From assembly GCF_002751875.1 (NCBI RefSeq), contig NZ_NMZM01000002.1, positions 124,001-188,000 of the forward strand: a stretch of 64,000 nucleotides of DNA, written 5' to 3'. Shown here piece by piece: positions 1 to 7,728 of this stretch. The notes beneath the pieces were generated by a model that saw nothing but the letters and a program-made list of their open reading frames with translations, searched no databases and was not told where the DNA came from. Each line of letters opens with the position of its first letter. Within the stretch, counting starts at the first letter, position 1. This stretch comes from Oceaniglobus indicus (GTDB lineage Bacteria > Pseudomonadota > Alphaproteobacteria > Rhodobacterales > Rhodobacteraceae). A program made the position numbers and the translations under genes.

Positions 1-123
1 CACGAAGCCCTCGGTGCGCGGCAAACCATACCCCTGGGTCAGCGAATCGCCCAGCGCCGCGATGGTCACGTCCTGCGCCCAGGCCGGCGCGCCCAGCACC
101 CCGAGCGCCAGCGCCGCACCCAT
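1..123 (-). CDS. Arylesterase / GDSL-type esterase, N-terminal fragment
   Basis: Only the first 41 codons lie in the window; the gene runs off the left edge. Translation from the ATG at 123 gives a hydrophobic signal-peptide-like stretch ending in APAWAQ, then the block-I motif ALGDSLTQGYGLP, which is the GDSL nucleophile motif of TesA/arylesterase-type SGNH hydrolases. These are periplasmic esterases/lysophospholipases. An in-frame TTG at 138 could add five residues. The gene is divergent from the ABC transporter pair to its right, the same arrangement as tesA-ybbA-ybbP in many proteobacteria, which supports the call. Specific substrate cannot be told from this fragment. Confidence 0.85.
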   Translation of the reverse strand, partial: MGAALALGVLGAPAWAQDVTIAALGDSLTQGYGLPRTEGFV

Positions 124-187
124 CCACAGCTTGCGCAATCCGCCCGGTGCCCCATATCGAACCGAGAGACGACAAAAGGTGCGCCCG

Positions 188-904
188 ATGACCGACACGC
201 CCGATCCGATCCTGTCGCTGAGCGACATCGACCTCAGCCTCGACGGCAATGCCGGGCGGGTGGATATCCTCAAGGGCATCACCCTCGACGTCGCTGCGGG
301 GGAAACACTGGGCCTGGTGGGGCCGTCGGGATCTGGCAAATCGTCTCTCCTCATGCTGATGGGCGGACTGGACCGCGCCACGGGGGGCCGGGTGCGGGTT
401 CTGGGATGCGACATCACCGATCTGGACGAAGACGCGCTGGCCCGCTTCCGCAGGGATCATATGGGGGTGGTGTTCCAATCCTTCCACCTCATCCCGACGA
501 TGACGGCGCTGGAAAACGTCGCCACGCCGCTGGAACTGGCCGGGGCCGCCGATGCGTTCGAGCGGGCGCGCGCCGAACTCGCCGCCGTCGGTCTCGCATC
601 GCGTGCCGACCATTACCCGGCCCAGATGTCGGGCGGCGAACAGCAACGCGTCGCACTGGCCCGCGCCGCGGCACCCCGCCCGGCGATCCTTCTGGCGGAC
701 GAGCCGACGGGCAACCTCGACGGCACGACGGGGCAGGCGATCATGGACCTGCTGTTCGGCCTGCGTGACCGCCACGGCGCGACCCTGATCCTTGTCACCC
801 ACGCGCCCGACCTTGCCGCCCGGTGCGACCGGGTGATCCGCCTCGAAGACGGGCGCATCGCCCCCGAAGACCGCGCCGATGCCCAGAGCGAGGCCGCCGA
901 ATGA
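188..904 (+). CDS. ABC transporter ATP-binding protein, YbbA/LolD type
   Basis: A 238-residue ATPase of the MacB/LolD/YbbA family, presumably powering the FtsX-like permease encoded next. Walker A GPSGSGKS lies at about residues 45-52, the signature SGGEQQ at 148-153, and Walker B ILLADE with the D-loop NLD at 167-178. The ATG at 188 is chosen because the family begins right before the first beta strand; an open frame extends further upstream but overlaps the divergent esterase gene and reads as low-complexity sequence. Family members act in lipoprotein or envelope-related mechanotransmission rather than classical substrate import; the role of the YbbAP branch is poorly defined. A repeat copy separates it from the permease. 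Confidence 0.93.
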   Translation: MTDTPDPILSLSDIDLSLDGNAGRVDILKGITLDVAAGETLGLVGPSGSGKSSLLMLMGGLDRATGGRVRVLGCDITDLDEDALARFRRDHMGVVFQSFHLIPTMTALENVATPLELAGAADAFERARAELAAVGLASRADHYPAQMSGGEQQRVALARAAAPRPAILLADEPTGNLDGTTGQAIMDLLFGLRDRHGATLILVTHAPDLAARCDRVIRLEDGRIAPEDRADAQSEAAE

Positions 905-918
905 TCGCCTCCGCCCCG

Positions 919-962
919 CTTCTTACTGACCGAAATACTCCCGCCGGAGGCTCCGGCCCCCA
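919..962 (+). repeat. Intergenic repeat, copy 1
   Basis: Contains the shared blocks CTTCTTACTGACCGAAATAC and TCCCGCCGGAGGCTCCGG, almost identical to sequences at 60557-60602 and 29112-29151. It includes the near-perfect palindrome GCCGGAG-G-CTCCGGC at 943-957, which can form a hairpin. It sits in the 79-bp gap between the ATPase and permease genes of one operon. Confidence 0.85.
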
Positions 963-983
963 CAAAACGCGCCGGAGCCCGGA

Positions 984-3509
984 ATGAGCCTCGCCATTGC
1001 CGCACGCATCGCACGGCGTGAACTTCGGGGCGGCGTGCGGGGGTTCCGGGTGTTCCTTGCCTGCCTGACGCTGGGCATCGCGGCCATCGCCGCCGTCGGC
1101 ACGGTGCGCGAAAGCATCGATCGCGGCCTTCAGCGCGAGGGCGCATCGATCCTCGGCGGCGATGCCGAAATCGAACTGACCTATCGCTTCCTGAACGCCG
1201 ACGACCGCGCGTTCCTCGACACGCTGGGCACGGTCTCCGAAATCGTCGATTTCCGCTCGATGGCGGTGGTGGGTCAGGGCGACACGTCCGATCGTGCCCT
1301 GACCCAGGTCAAGGGCGTGGATGGCGCCTATCCGCTTTACGGCAGCGTCGCGTTGACGCCCGAGATGACACTGGCAACGGCGCTGGAGGGTCAAGGCGGC
1401 CTTCCCGGCGCGGTGATGGACCGGATCCTGATGGACCGCCTGGAGTTGTCGGCGGGCGACACCTTCCGCCTCGGCACCCAGGATTTCGCCGTCATGGCCG
1501 AATTGACCCGCGAACCCGACAGCGGCACCGGCGGCTTTACCCTCGGGCCGCGCACCATCGTCGCCACCACGGCGCTGGACGGATCCGGCCTGCTGGCGCC
1601 CGGCACGCTTTACGAAACCGGGAACCGCCTGCGTTTGCCGCCCGAGGCCGATCTGGACGCCACGAAGGTCGCCGTCGCCGCGCATTTCGACGATACCGGA
1701 TACCGCTGGCGCGACCGGCGGAACGGCGCGCCGGGAATCGCGCGCTTCGTGGATCGTCTGTCGGCGTTCCTTGTGCTGGTCGGGCTGGCCGGTCTGGCCG
1801 TGGGCGGCGTCGGCGTCGCGGCGGCTGTGCGCGCGCATCTGGACGGCAAGACCGGCACGATCGCGACGCTCAAGACCCTTGGTGCGACCGGAACGACCAT
1901 TTTTCAGGTCTACCTGATCCAGATCGGCGTGCTCAGCGCCGTCGGGATCGTCCTGGGGGTCACGCTGGGTGCTGTCGTGCCCCTTGCCCTGTCGTCGGTC
2001 ATCGAAGCGAACCTCCCGGTGCCGGCCGCCTTCGGTCTCTATCCTGGTCCGCTGATCGAAGCCGCTGTCTATGGCCTGCTGACGGCGTTGCTGTTCACCC
2101 TCTGGCCGCTGGCGCGCACCGAACGGATCCGCGCCGCCGCGCTCTACCGCGACCTGAATGTCAGTGGCCTGCCGCGCCCGGTGTTCATCGTCGTTCTCGT
2201 GGGTCTGCTGTGCACGCTGATCGGGCTGGCGGCGTGGCTGTCGGGGCTGGCGTTCCTCACGCTCTGGGCCGCGCTGGGGCTGATCGCGGCCTTTCTCGCG
2301 CTGATGGGCGCGGCGTGGCTGGTGCGCGTACTGGCCCGCGCGACGGCCGGATCGAAGCTGGTGCAGGGGCACAGCGCCCTGCGCCTTGCGCTGGGGTCCG
2401 TCGGCGGACCGGGCGGTGAGGCGACATCGGTGGTCCTGTCGCTGGGCCTGGGCCTGACCGTCCTTGCCGCGGTGGGCCAGATCGATGCCAACCTGCGCGG
2501 TGCCATCGCCCGCGACCTGCCCGACATCGCCCCGTCGTATTTCATGGTCGACATCCAGCCGGGGCAGATCGACGGATTCCGCGCGCGACTGGCCGAGGAT
2601 CCCGGCGTCAGCAAGGTGCAGACCGCGCCGATGCTGCGCGCCATCGTCACCGAGATCAACGGCCGCGATGCAACCGAAGTGGCGGGCGATCACTGGGTCG
2701 TGCGCGGCGATCGCGGCATCACCTATGCCGCCGCCAAGCCCGAGGATACGACGATCACCGCCGGCACCTGGTGGCCCGAAGGATACGACGGCCCGCCCCA
2801 GGTCAGCTTTGCCGCCGAAGAGGCGGCCGAGATCGGCCTGAAGCTGGGCGACGACATCACCATCAACGTGCTGGGCCGCGACATCACCGCCGAGATCACC
2901 AGCTTTCGCGAGGTCGACTTTTCCACCGCCGGGATCGGTTTCGTGATGACGATGAACCCCGCGGCGTTGCAGGGTGCGCCGCACACCTTCATCGCCACGA
3001 TCTATGCCGATGAAGCCTCCGAGGCTTCGATCCTGCGCGACCTGGCCGACGCCTATCCCAACATCACCGCGATCCGGGTGCGCGATGCGATCGACCGGGT
3101 GACGGTGGTTCTGGGCGGGATCGCCGCCGCAATCACCTATGGCGCGCTGGCGACGCTGATCACCGGCGCGGTCGTCCTGATCGGTGCGGCCGCAGCGGGC
3201 GAGCGCGCGCGCACCTACGAGGCGGCCGTGCTGAAGACCCTGGGTGCCTCGCGCGCCACCATCCTTGCCAGCTTCGCCATGCGTTCGGCCATGCTGGGCG
3301 CGGCGGCCGCAGTGGTCGCCATCGTGGCCGGTGCGGCCGCGGGGTGGGGCGTCAGCCGCTTCGTGATGGAGACGGATTTCTGGTTCGAGCCGACATCGGC
3401 CCTGTTGATCGTGATCGGCGGCGTCGTCGTCACCTTGCTGGCCGGGTTGGCCTTTGCCTGGCGCCCCCTCGCGGCGCGCCCGGCGCGCGTGTTGCGCGGC
3501 GCGGAATGA
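984..3509 (+). CDS. FtsX-like ABC transporter permease, YbbP type
   Basis: An 841-residue inner-membrane permease with the architecture of the YbbP/large FtsX family: one N-terminal membrane helix (about 20-40), a periplasmic domain, a first group of helices (about 255-480), a second periplasmic domain, and a second FtsX group of three helices at about 710-835. Repeated FtsX signatures such as TLKTLGATGTTI and VLKTLGASRATI are visible in each half. ATG at 984 is preceded by a weak purine run (CCCGGA). It follows the ATPase and forms a transporter with it. The neighbouring esterase suggests an envelope or lipid-related role; this is inference. Confidence 0.92.
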   Translation: MSLAIAARIARRELRGGVRGFRVFLACLTLGIAAIAAVGTVRESIDRGLQREGASILGGDAEIELTYRFLNADDRAFLDTLGTVSEIVDFRSMAVVGQGDTSDRALTQVKGVDGAYPLYGSVALTPEMTLATALEGQGGLPGAVMDRILMDRLELSAGDTFRLGTQDFAVMAELTREPDSGTGGFTLGPRTIVATTALDGSGLLAPGTLYETGNRLRLPPEADLDATKVAVAAHFDDTGYRWRDRRNGAPGIARFVDRLSAFLVLVGLAGLAVGGVGVAAAVRAHLDGKTGTIATLKTLGATGTTIFQVYLIQIGVLSAVGIVLGVTLGAVVPLALSSVIEANLPVPAAFGLYPGPLIEAAVYGLLTALLFTLWPLARTERIRAAALYRDLNVSGLPRPVFIVVLVGLLCTLIGLAAWLSGLAFLTLWAALGLIAAFLALMGAAWLVRVLARATAGSKLVQGHSALRLALGSVGGPGGEATSVVLSLGLGLTVLAAVGQIDANLRGAIARDLPDIAPSYFMVDIQPGQIDGFRARLAEDPGVSKVQTAPMLRAIVTEINGRDATEVAGDHWVVRGDRGITYAAAKPEDTTITAGTWWPEGYDGPPQVSFAAEEAAEIGLKLGDDITINVLGRDITAEITSFREVDFSTAGIGFVMTMNPAALQGAPHTFIATIYADEASEASILRDLADAYPNITAIRVRDAIDRVTVVLGGIAAAITYGALATLITGAVVLIGAAAAGERARTYEAAVLKTLGASRATILASFAMRSAMLGAAAAVVAIVAGAAAGWGVSRFVMETDFWFEPTSALLIVIGGVVVTLLAGLAFAWRPLAARPARVLRGAE

Positions 3510-3889
3510 TCGCGGCATGCCGCCGGATCACATCGGTCCGGGGCGTGCGACCCGCGTGCCCCCGCGGCTTCGGCGAAGGCACACAACCGGCAGGGAACTC
3601 CCTTCAGGCCACGCCGCGGCACCGGCCTTCACTGATCGGCATCCGACCGCATGTCACGCGGGCGTGATCTGCAACATCAGGTGATTTGAGTTTTCCGCGG
3701 ATCGGCGCTATGTTGCGGAATACACGCCCGGATCCGAGCTTTCGAAAGGTGCGCTGTGTTTCATGAGATTCTTCCAGCAATGTCACGTTTCGCGTCGTCG
3801 TCATGCAATGGCGGACGCGTCGCGTTGCCCGATCCGTGGCCAGCAGCGGGTCCGGACCTTCGGGCGGTCGCAACGGATGGGGGCACCGC
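3510..3889. other. Intergenic region between permease and ccoS
   Basis: A 380-bp stretch with no gene I can support. It holds an inverted repeat TCACGC-GG-GCGTGA at 3654-3667, which could be an operator, and a possible promoter at 3686-3714. I looked for the Fnr/NnrR-type dyad TTG-N8-CAA and found none, although such sites are common before cbb3 genes. The short open frames here have no family resemblance and no convincing ribosome-binding site. Confidence 0.5.
3686..3714 (+). promoter_or_regulatory. Possible promoter of the cco operon
   Basis: TTGAGT, 17-bp spacer, TATGTT. It would start transcription near 3721, about 170 bp upstream of ccoS. The inverted repeat TCACGC-GG-GCGTGA at 3654-3667 lies about 60 bp upstream of that start, a plausible operator position. 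Prediction by eye only. Confidence 0.35.
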
Positions 3890-4087
3890 ATGGGCGCGCT
3901 GATCGTTCTTGTTCCCGTTTCGCTGGCCATGGGCGCCATCGGCCTTGCCGTCTTCTTGTGGAGCCTGCGCACCGAGCAATACCAGGATCTTGAAGGTGAC
4001 GCCGAGCGGATCCTTCTGGCCGACGATCGTCCGATCGCGCCACGGGCGTCCGAATTCTCCAGACGCAAGAAGGAAACATCCCCGTGA
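3890..4087 (+). CDS. ccoS: cbb3-type oxidase assembly protein CcoS
   Basis: A 65-residue protein with one N-terminal membrane helix (ALIVLVPVSLAMGAIGLAVF) followed by LWSLRTEQYQDLEGDAERIL, the recognisable CcoS signature. CcoS is needed for cofactor insertion into CcoN. ATG at 3890 is chosen because CcoS proteins begin directly at the helix. The stop overlaps the GTG start of ccoN by four bases (GTGA), so the two are probably translationally coupled. Usually ccoS lies in a ccoGHIS cluster after ccoNOQP; here it is the first gene of the operon and ccoG, ccoH and ccoI are absent from the window. Confidence 0.88.
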   Translation: MGALIVLVPVSLAMGAIGLAVFLWSLRTEQYQDLEGDAERILLADDRPIAPRASEFSRRKKETSP

Positions 4088-5736
4088 TCGCACAACTGAG
4101 GACCGCAGAGCGCCAGCTGGCGCTGATCCTGTCGGGGCTTGTTGCCTTCGCCGGGCTTGTCATGGCCGCCGTCGGACGCGGCGACCCCATGGGCGCGCAG
4201 GGATGGATCGTGGCGCTGTGCGCCGGTCTGGTCGTCATCTTCCTGCTGCGCGGTCTGGACGGTCCCGAGCCGGTCGAGGACCGCGCGACCGCTTACTACG
4301 ATGATCCGACGCGGGTCGGCATCCTGATCTCGCTGGCCTGGGCGGTCGTGGCCATGTCGACAGGGGTCTGGGTTGCGTCGCAACTGGCGTGGCCCGATCT
4401 GCGCTTCGACGGCGCATGGTCCAGCTTCGGGCGGATCCGTCCGGCCCATACCTCGGGCGTGATCTTCGGCTTCGGCGGCAATGCGCTGATCGCGACGTCG
4501 TTCCATGTGATGCAACGCACCAGCCGGGCCCGGCTGGCCGGGCAGGTGTCGCCGTGGTTCGTCCTGTTCGGGTTCAACCTGTTCTGCATCGTCGCGGCGT
4601 CGGGTTATCTCATGGGAATCACCCAGTCCAAGGAATACGCCGAGCCGGAATGGTATGCCGATATCTGGCTGGTGATCGTCTGGGTCACTTATTTCACGCT
4701 CTATATCCGCACCCTGGCCCGCCGGAACGAGCCGCACATCTATGTCGCCAACTGGTATTACATGGCCTTCATCCTGGTGATGGCGATCCTGCATATCGTC
4801 AACAACCTGGCGATTCCGGCGTCGTTCGCGGGGGCGAAAAGCTATTCCGCGTTCTCGGGCGTGCAGGATGCGATGATCCAGTGGTGGTATGGGCACAACG
4901 CGGTGGCGTTCTTCCTGACGGCGGGTTTTCTGGGGATGCTCTATTACTTCCTGCCCAAGCGCGCCGAACGACCGATCTATTCCTATCGCCTGTCGATCCT
5001 GTCGTTCTGGGGGATCGTGTTTTTCTATATCTGGGTCGGCTCGCACCATTTGCATTATACCGCCCTGCCCCAATGGGTTCAGACCCTGGGCATGACGTTC
5101 TCGATCATGCTGCTGATCCCCAGCTGGGCCAGCGCGGGCAACGCGCTGATGACGCTGAACGGGGCGTGGCACAAGGTGCGCGATGACGCCACGCTGCGCT
5201 TCATGATGGTGGCGGCGGTGTTTTACGGCCTATCCACGTTCGAGGGATCGTTCATGGCGGTGCGTGCCGTCAACTCGCTTTCGCATTATACCGACTGGAC
5301 CGTCGGGCATGTCCATTCCGGCGCCATGGGCTGGGTCGCGATGATCACCTTCGGGTCGATCTATGCCGTGGTGCCGCTGCTCTGGCGCAAGGAATCGATG
5401 TATTCCTGGAAGCTGGTGGAATGGCACTTCTGGCTCGCGCTGGCGGGCACCGTGATCTACGTCTTCGCGATGTGGAACAGCGGCATCATCCAGGGGCTGA
5501 TGTGGCGCACCTATACCGACAGCGGCACCCTGGCCTATTCGTTCACCGATTCGCTGGTGGCGATGCACCCCTATTATGTCGCTCGCGCCGTCGGCGGCGG
5601 CCTGTTCGTGGCGGGGGCCGTCCTGTGCGCGTTCAACGTTCTGATGACGATCCGCAGGGTGCCTGACCGGGTGCCGGAATACGACCATCCGACATCGTCC
5701 GAAGCGGGCGAGCCGGCCGTGCCGGCAGGAGAATAG
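4084..5736 (+). CDS. ccoN: Cytochrome cbb3 oxidase catalytic subunit CcoN
   Basis: The 550-residue haem-copper subunit of the high-affinity cbb3 oxidase. Visible ligands: His122 and His411 (haem b), His271, His321 and His322 (CuB), His409 (haem b3), and the crosslinked Tyr315 six residues before His321; spacings agree with the family. The presence of that Tyr and absence of NorB-type glutamates argue against a NO reductase. The usual GPHH reads GSHH here. Two extra hydrophobic segments (about 11-30 and 41-56) precede the usual first helix, as in long alphaproteobacterial CcoN. Start is GTG at 4084, overlapping the ccoS stop. Confidence 0.97.
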   Translation: MIAQLRTAERQLALILSGLVAFAGLVMAAVGRGDPMGAQGWIVALCAGLVVIFLLRGLDGPEPVEDRATAYYDDPTRVGILISLAWAVVAMSTGVWVASQLAWPDLRFDGAWSSFGRIRPAHTSGVIFGFGGNALIATSFHVMQRTSRARLAGQVSPWFVLFGFNLFCIVAASGYLMGITQSKEYAEPEWYADIWLVIVWVTYFTLYIRTLARRNEPHIYVANWYYMAFILVMAILHIVNNLAIPASFAGAKSYSAFSGVQDAMIQWWYGHNAVAFFLTAGFLGMLYYFLPKRAERPIYSYRLSILSFWGIVFFYIWVGSHHLHYTALPQWVQTLGMTFSIMLLIPSWASAGNALMTLNGAWHKVRDDATLRFMMVAAVFYGLSTFEGSFMAVRAVNSLSHYTDWTVGHVHSGAMGWVAMITFGSIYAVVPLLWRKESMYSWKLVEWHFWLALAGTVIYVFAMWNSGIIQGLMWRTYTDSGTLAYSFTDSLVAMHPYYVARAVGGGLFVAGAVLCAFNVLMTIRRVPDRVPEYDHPTSSEAGEPAVPAGE

Positions 5737-5739
5737 ACC

Positions 5740-6516
5740 ATGTGGCGCAAACTTCTCTCTCCGTTCGCCCGCATGTTCGAATTCCAGGCCCGGACTCATT
5801 ACCGGGCGGAACGCCATTCCATGGCGCTGACCATCGGCATCATCCTGGCCGCCGCGGTTGGCGGTTTCGTCGAAATCGCGCCGCTGTTCACCATCGATGA
5901 AACAGTCGAGGCGGATCCCGACATGCGCGTCTATACCCCGCTGGAACAGGCCGGGCGCGACATCTATGTGCGCGAGGGGTGCTATGCCTGTCACAGCCAG
6001 ATGATCCGCACGCTGCAGGACGAGGTGGATCGGTATGGCCCCTATTCTCTGGCCGTCGAATCGCAATACGACCATCCGATGCTCTGGGGGTCCAAGCGGA
6101 CCGGCCCCGATCTGGCCCGCGTCGGCGGGAAATACTCGGACGACTGGCAGGTGCGCCACCTGGTCGACCCCCGGGCGCTGGTGCCCGAATCGGTGATGCC
6201 GCAATATGCCTTCCTGCTGGACACCACGTTGGAGACGGCCAGCCTGCCGGGCCGTCTGGCGGCGCTGCGCGCGGTCGGCGTGCCCTATACCGACGCGCAG
6301 ATCGAGAACGCGGTCAGCGACACCATCGGCCAGGCCCAGCCCGACGGCGAGCGTGCCGACGGCACGTTCGAGCGGTATGGCGACGACACCAACGTGCGCG
6401 CCTTTGACGGGCGCCGCGACCTGCTGACCGAAATGGACGCGCTTGTGGCCTATCTGCAGATCCTCGGCGATCTGACCGACCTGCCAGCCCGGACGCAACC
6501 CGCAAGAGGAGAATGA
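5740..6516 (+). CDS. ccoO: Cytochrome cbb3 oxidase mono-haem subunit CcoO
   Basis: A 258-residue membrane-anchored c-type cytochrome that passes electrons to CcoN. One membrane helix at about 28-48 (MALTIGIILAAAVGGFVEIAP), haem-binding CYACH at 81-85, and a candidate axial methionine in the conserved PESVMPQYAF segment. A tail of about 27 residues precedes the region where CcoO usually starts; the ATG at 5740 follows an AGGAGA Shine-Dalgarno sequence, so I keep the longer form. It begins 3 bp after ccoN. Confidence 0.96.
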   Translation: MWRKLLSPFARMFEFQARTHYRAERHSMALTIGIILAAAVGGFVEIAPLFTIDETVEADPDMRVYTPLEQAGRDIYVREGCYACHSQMIRTLQDEVDRYGPYSLAVESQYDHPMLWGSKRTGPDLARVGGKYSDDWQVRHLVDPRALVPESVMPQYAFLLDTTLETASLPGRLAALRAVGVPYTDAQIENAVSDTIGQAQPDGERADGTFERYGDDTNVRAFDGRRDLLTEMDALVAYLQILGDLTDLPARTQPARGE

Positions 6517-6519
6517 CCG

Positions 6520-6690
6520 ATGGAACTGACCCATGCCTTTACGTCGGCAATCGCGAAATCCTTCGGGCTGTTCTACCTGATCGCGCTGTCGATCGGCGTG
6601 ACTGTCTATGCGTTCTGGCCTTCGCTGGGCAAACGGTTCGACAAGGCCGCGAAAAGCATTCTCGATGACGAGGACGGCCCATGTCGGTAA
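6520..6690 (+). CDS. ccoQ: cbb3 oxidase small subunit CcoQ
   Basis: A 56-residue protein: short N-terminus, one membrane helix (SFGLFYLIALSIGVTVYAFW), then a charged tail KRFDKAAKSILDDEDGP. The helix followed by a Lys/Asp tail, the size and the position between ccoO and ccoP identify CcoQ, which stabilises the CcoP-CcoNO association. AGAGGAGAATG lies just upstream of its ATG at 6520. Its last 10 bp overlap the start of ccoP. Confidence 0.9.
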   Translation: MELTHAFTSAIAKSFGLFYLIALSIGVTVYAFWPSLGKRFDKAAKSILDDEDGPCR

Positions 6691-7565
6691 AGGAACGCGA
6701 CCCGCTGACCGGGCACCAGACCACCGGCCACGAATGGAACGGCATCACCGAACTGAACACCCGTGTGCCGCGCGCGGTGTGGTTCTTCATCATCGTCACC
6801 CATATCTGGGCGCTGGTCTATTGGGTGCTGATGCCCGCCTGGCCCCTGGTCAACAGCTATACCCGCGGTCTTCTGGGCGTCGATCAGCAGGAGCGTGTCG
6901 AGCGCCAGGTCGGCGCGGCCAATGCGGCGCGCGCCGACTGGACCACCCCGCTGGCCACGCTGGACGCGGCCGCGATCCGCGACGACCCCGCGCTGATGGC
7001 CCATGTGCAACGCACGGCGCCGGCGCTGTTCGGCGACAATTGCGCCGCCTGCCATGGCACGGACGCGGCGGGCGGCCCCGGCTTTCCCAGCCTCGTGGAT
7101 GACGCGTGGCTTTGGGGCGGCGACGCCGAAACCATCATGGAAACCCTGCGGGTCGGCATCAACTCACCCCATCCCGACAGCCGGTATGCGCAGATGATGG
7201 CCTTTGGCCAGTCCGGCATCCTGACACGCCCCGAGATCCGCACTGTCGTCGATTACGTGCAATCGCTGTCCGGCCTTGAAACCGAGGCCGACGCGGACCG
7301 CCTGGCCCGGGGCGCGACCCTGTTCGAGGAAAACTGTGCCAGTTGCCATGGCGAGAACGCCATGGGCAACCAGGATCTCGGCGCGCCGGACCTGACCGAC
7401 GCGCACTGGATCTATGGCGGCGACGATGCGTCGATGTTCGAGACGATCAACGCCGGCCGACAGGGGTGGATGCCGGCCTGGGAAGATCGCCTGACCGTGG
7501 CCGACCGGATGATGCTGACGCTGTATGTCCAGGACCTGGCAAAGGAGGCGGACAATGCCGATTGA
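6681..7565 (+). CDS. ccoP: Cytochrome cbb3 oxidase di-haem subunit CcoP
   Basis: A 294-residue di-haem c-type cytochrome, the electron entry subunit. N-terminal GHEWNGITELN motif is characteristic of CcoP; one membrane helix at about 33-52; haem motifs CAACH at 121-125 and CASCH at 219-223; distal Met ligands probably lie in the AQMMAFG and GWMPAW segments. It overlaps ccoQ by 10 bp upstream and the next small gene by 11 bp downstream, so it sits inside a tight operon. Confidence 0.96.
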   Translation: MSVKERDPLTGHQTTGHEWNGITELNTRVPRAVWFFIIVTHIWALVYWVLMPAWPLVNSYTRGLLGVDQQERVERQVGAANAARADWTTPLATLDAAAIRDDPALMAHVQRTAPALFGDNCAACHGTDAAGGPGFPSLVDDAWLWGGDAETIMETLRVGINSPHPDSRYAQMMAFGQSGILTRPEIRTVVDYVQSLSGLETEADADRLARGATLFEENCASCHGENAMGNQDLGAPDLTDAHWIYGGDDASMFETINAGRQGWMPAWEDRLTVADRMMLTLYVQDLAKEADNAD

Positions 7566-7728
7566 TCGCACGCGCCTTTTGGCCCTCGGGGCCGCCTTCA
7601 TGGTGGCGGCGGTCTTTGTCGCCGCCAATATCCATCTCGTGTCCGTCGCCGTGTCATCACAACCGGCGTGCATTCTGACTCCAAAGGAAGGCGTCGCGTC
7701 CCATCGCGCGGCGAAACCCTCATGCTGA
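7555..7728 (+). CDS. Small membrane protein with Cys-ending tail, downstream of ccoP
   Basis: A 57-residue protein of unknown function. It has one N-terminal hydrophobic helix (residues about 8-26) and a short, presumably periplasmic tail with Cys39 in the context SQPAC and a C-terminal Cys57 in RAAKPSC. A strong ribosome-binding site AAAGGAGG lies at 7541-7548. It overlaps ccoP by 11 bp and its stop overlaps the start of the DUF2189 gene by 7 bp, so it belongs to the cco transcript. Two tail cysteines near a copper/haem oxidase suggest a metal or thiol role, but this is guesswork; I do not recognise a named family. Confidence 0.7.
   Translation: MPIDRTRLLALGAAFMVAAVFVAANIHLVSVAVSSQPACILTPKEGVASHRAAKPSC

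Noticed and set aside
795-3518. Very long antisense open frames, here opposite the permease and likewise at 11984-15379, 30569-33934, 46092-48215 and 53939-55840
   Set aside because: They lie opposite genes with clear families, their translations are Arg/Gly/His/Gln-rich without motifs, and they result from few stop codons in GC-rich DNA.
3510-3889. Fnr/NnrR box upstream of ccoS
   Set aside because: I checked the CAA triplets in this stretch for a TTG eight bases upstream and found none.
3763-3993. Small plus-strand open frame before and through ccoS
   Set aside because: It overlaps ccoS in another frame, has Arg-rich shadow-like composition and lacks a ribosome-binding site.
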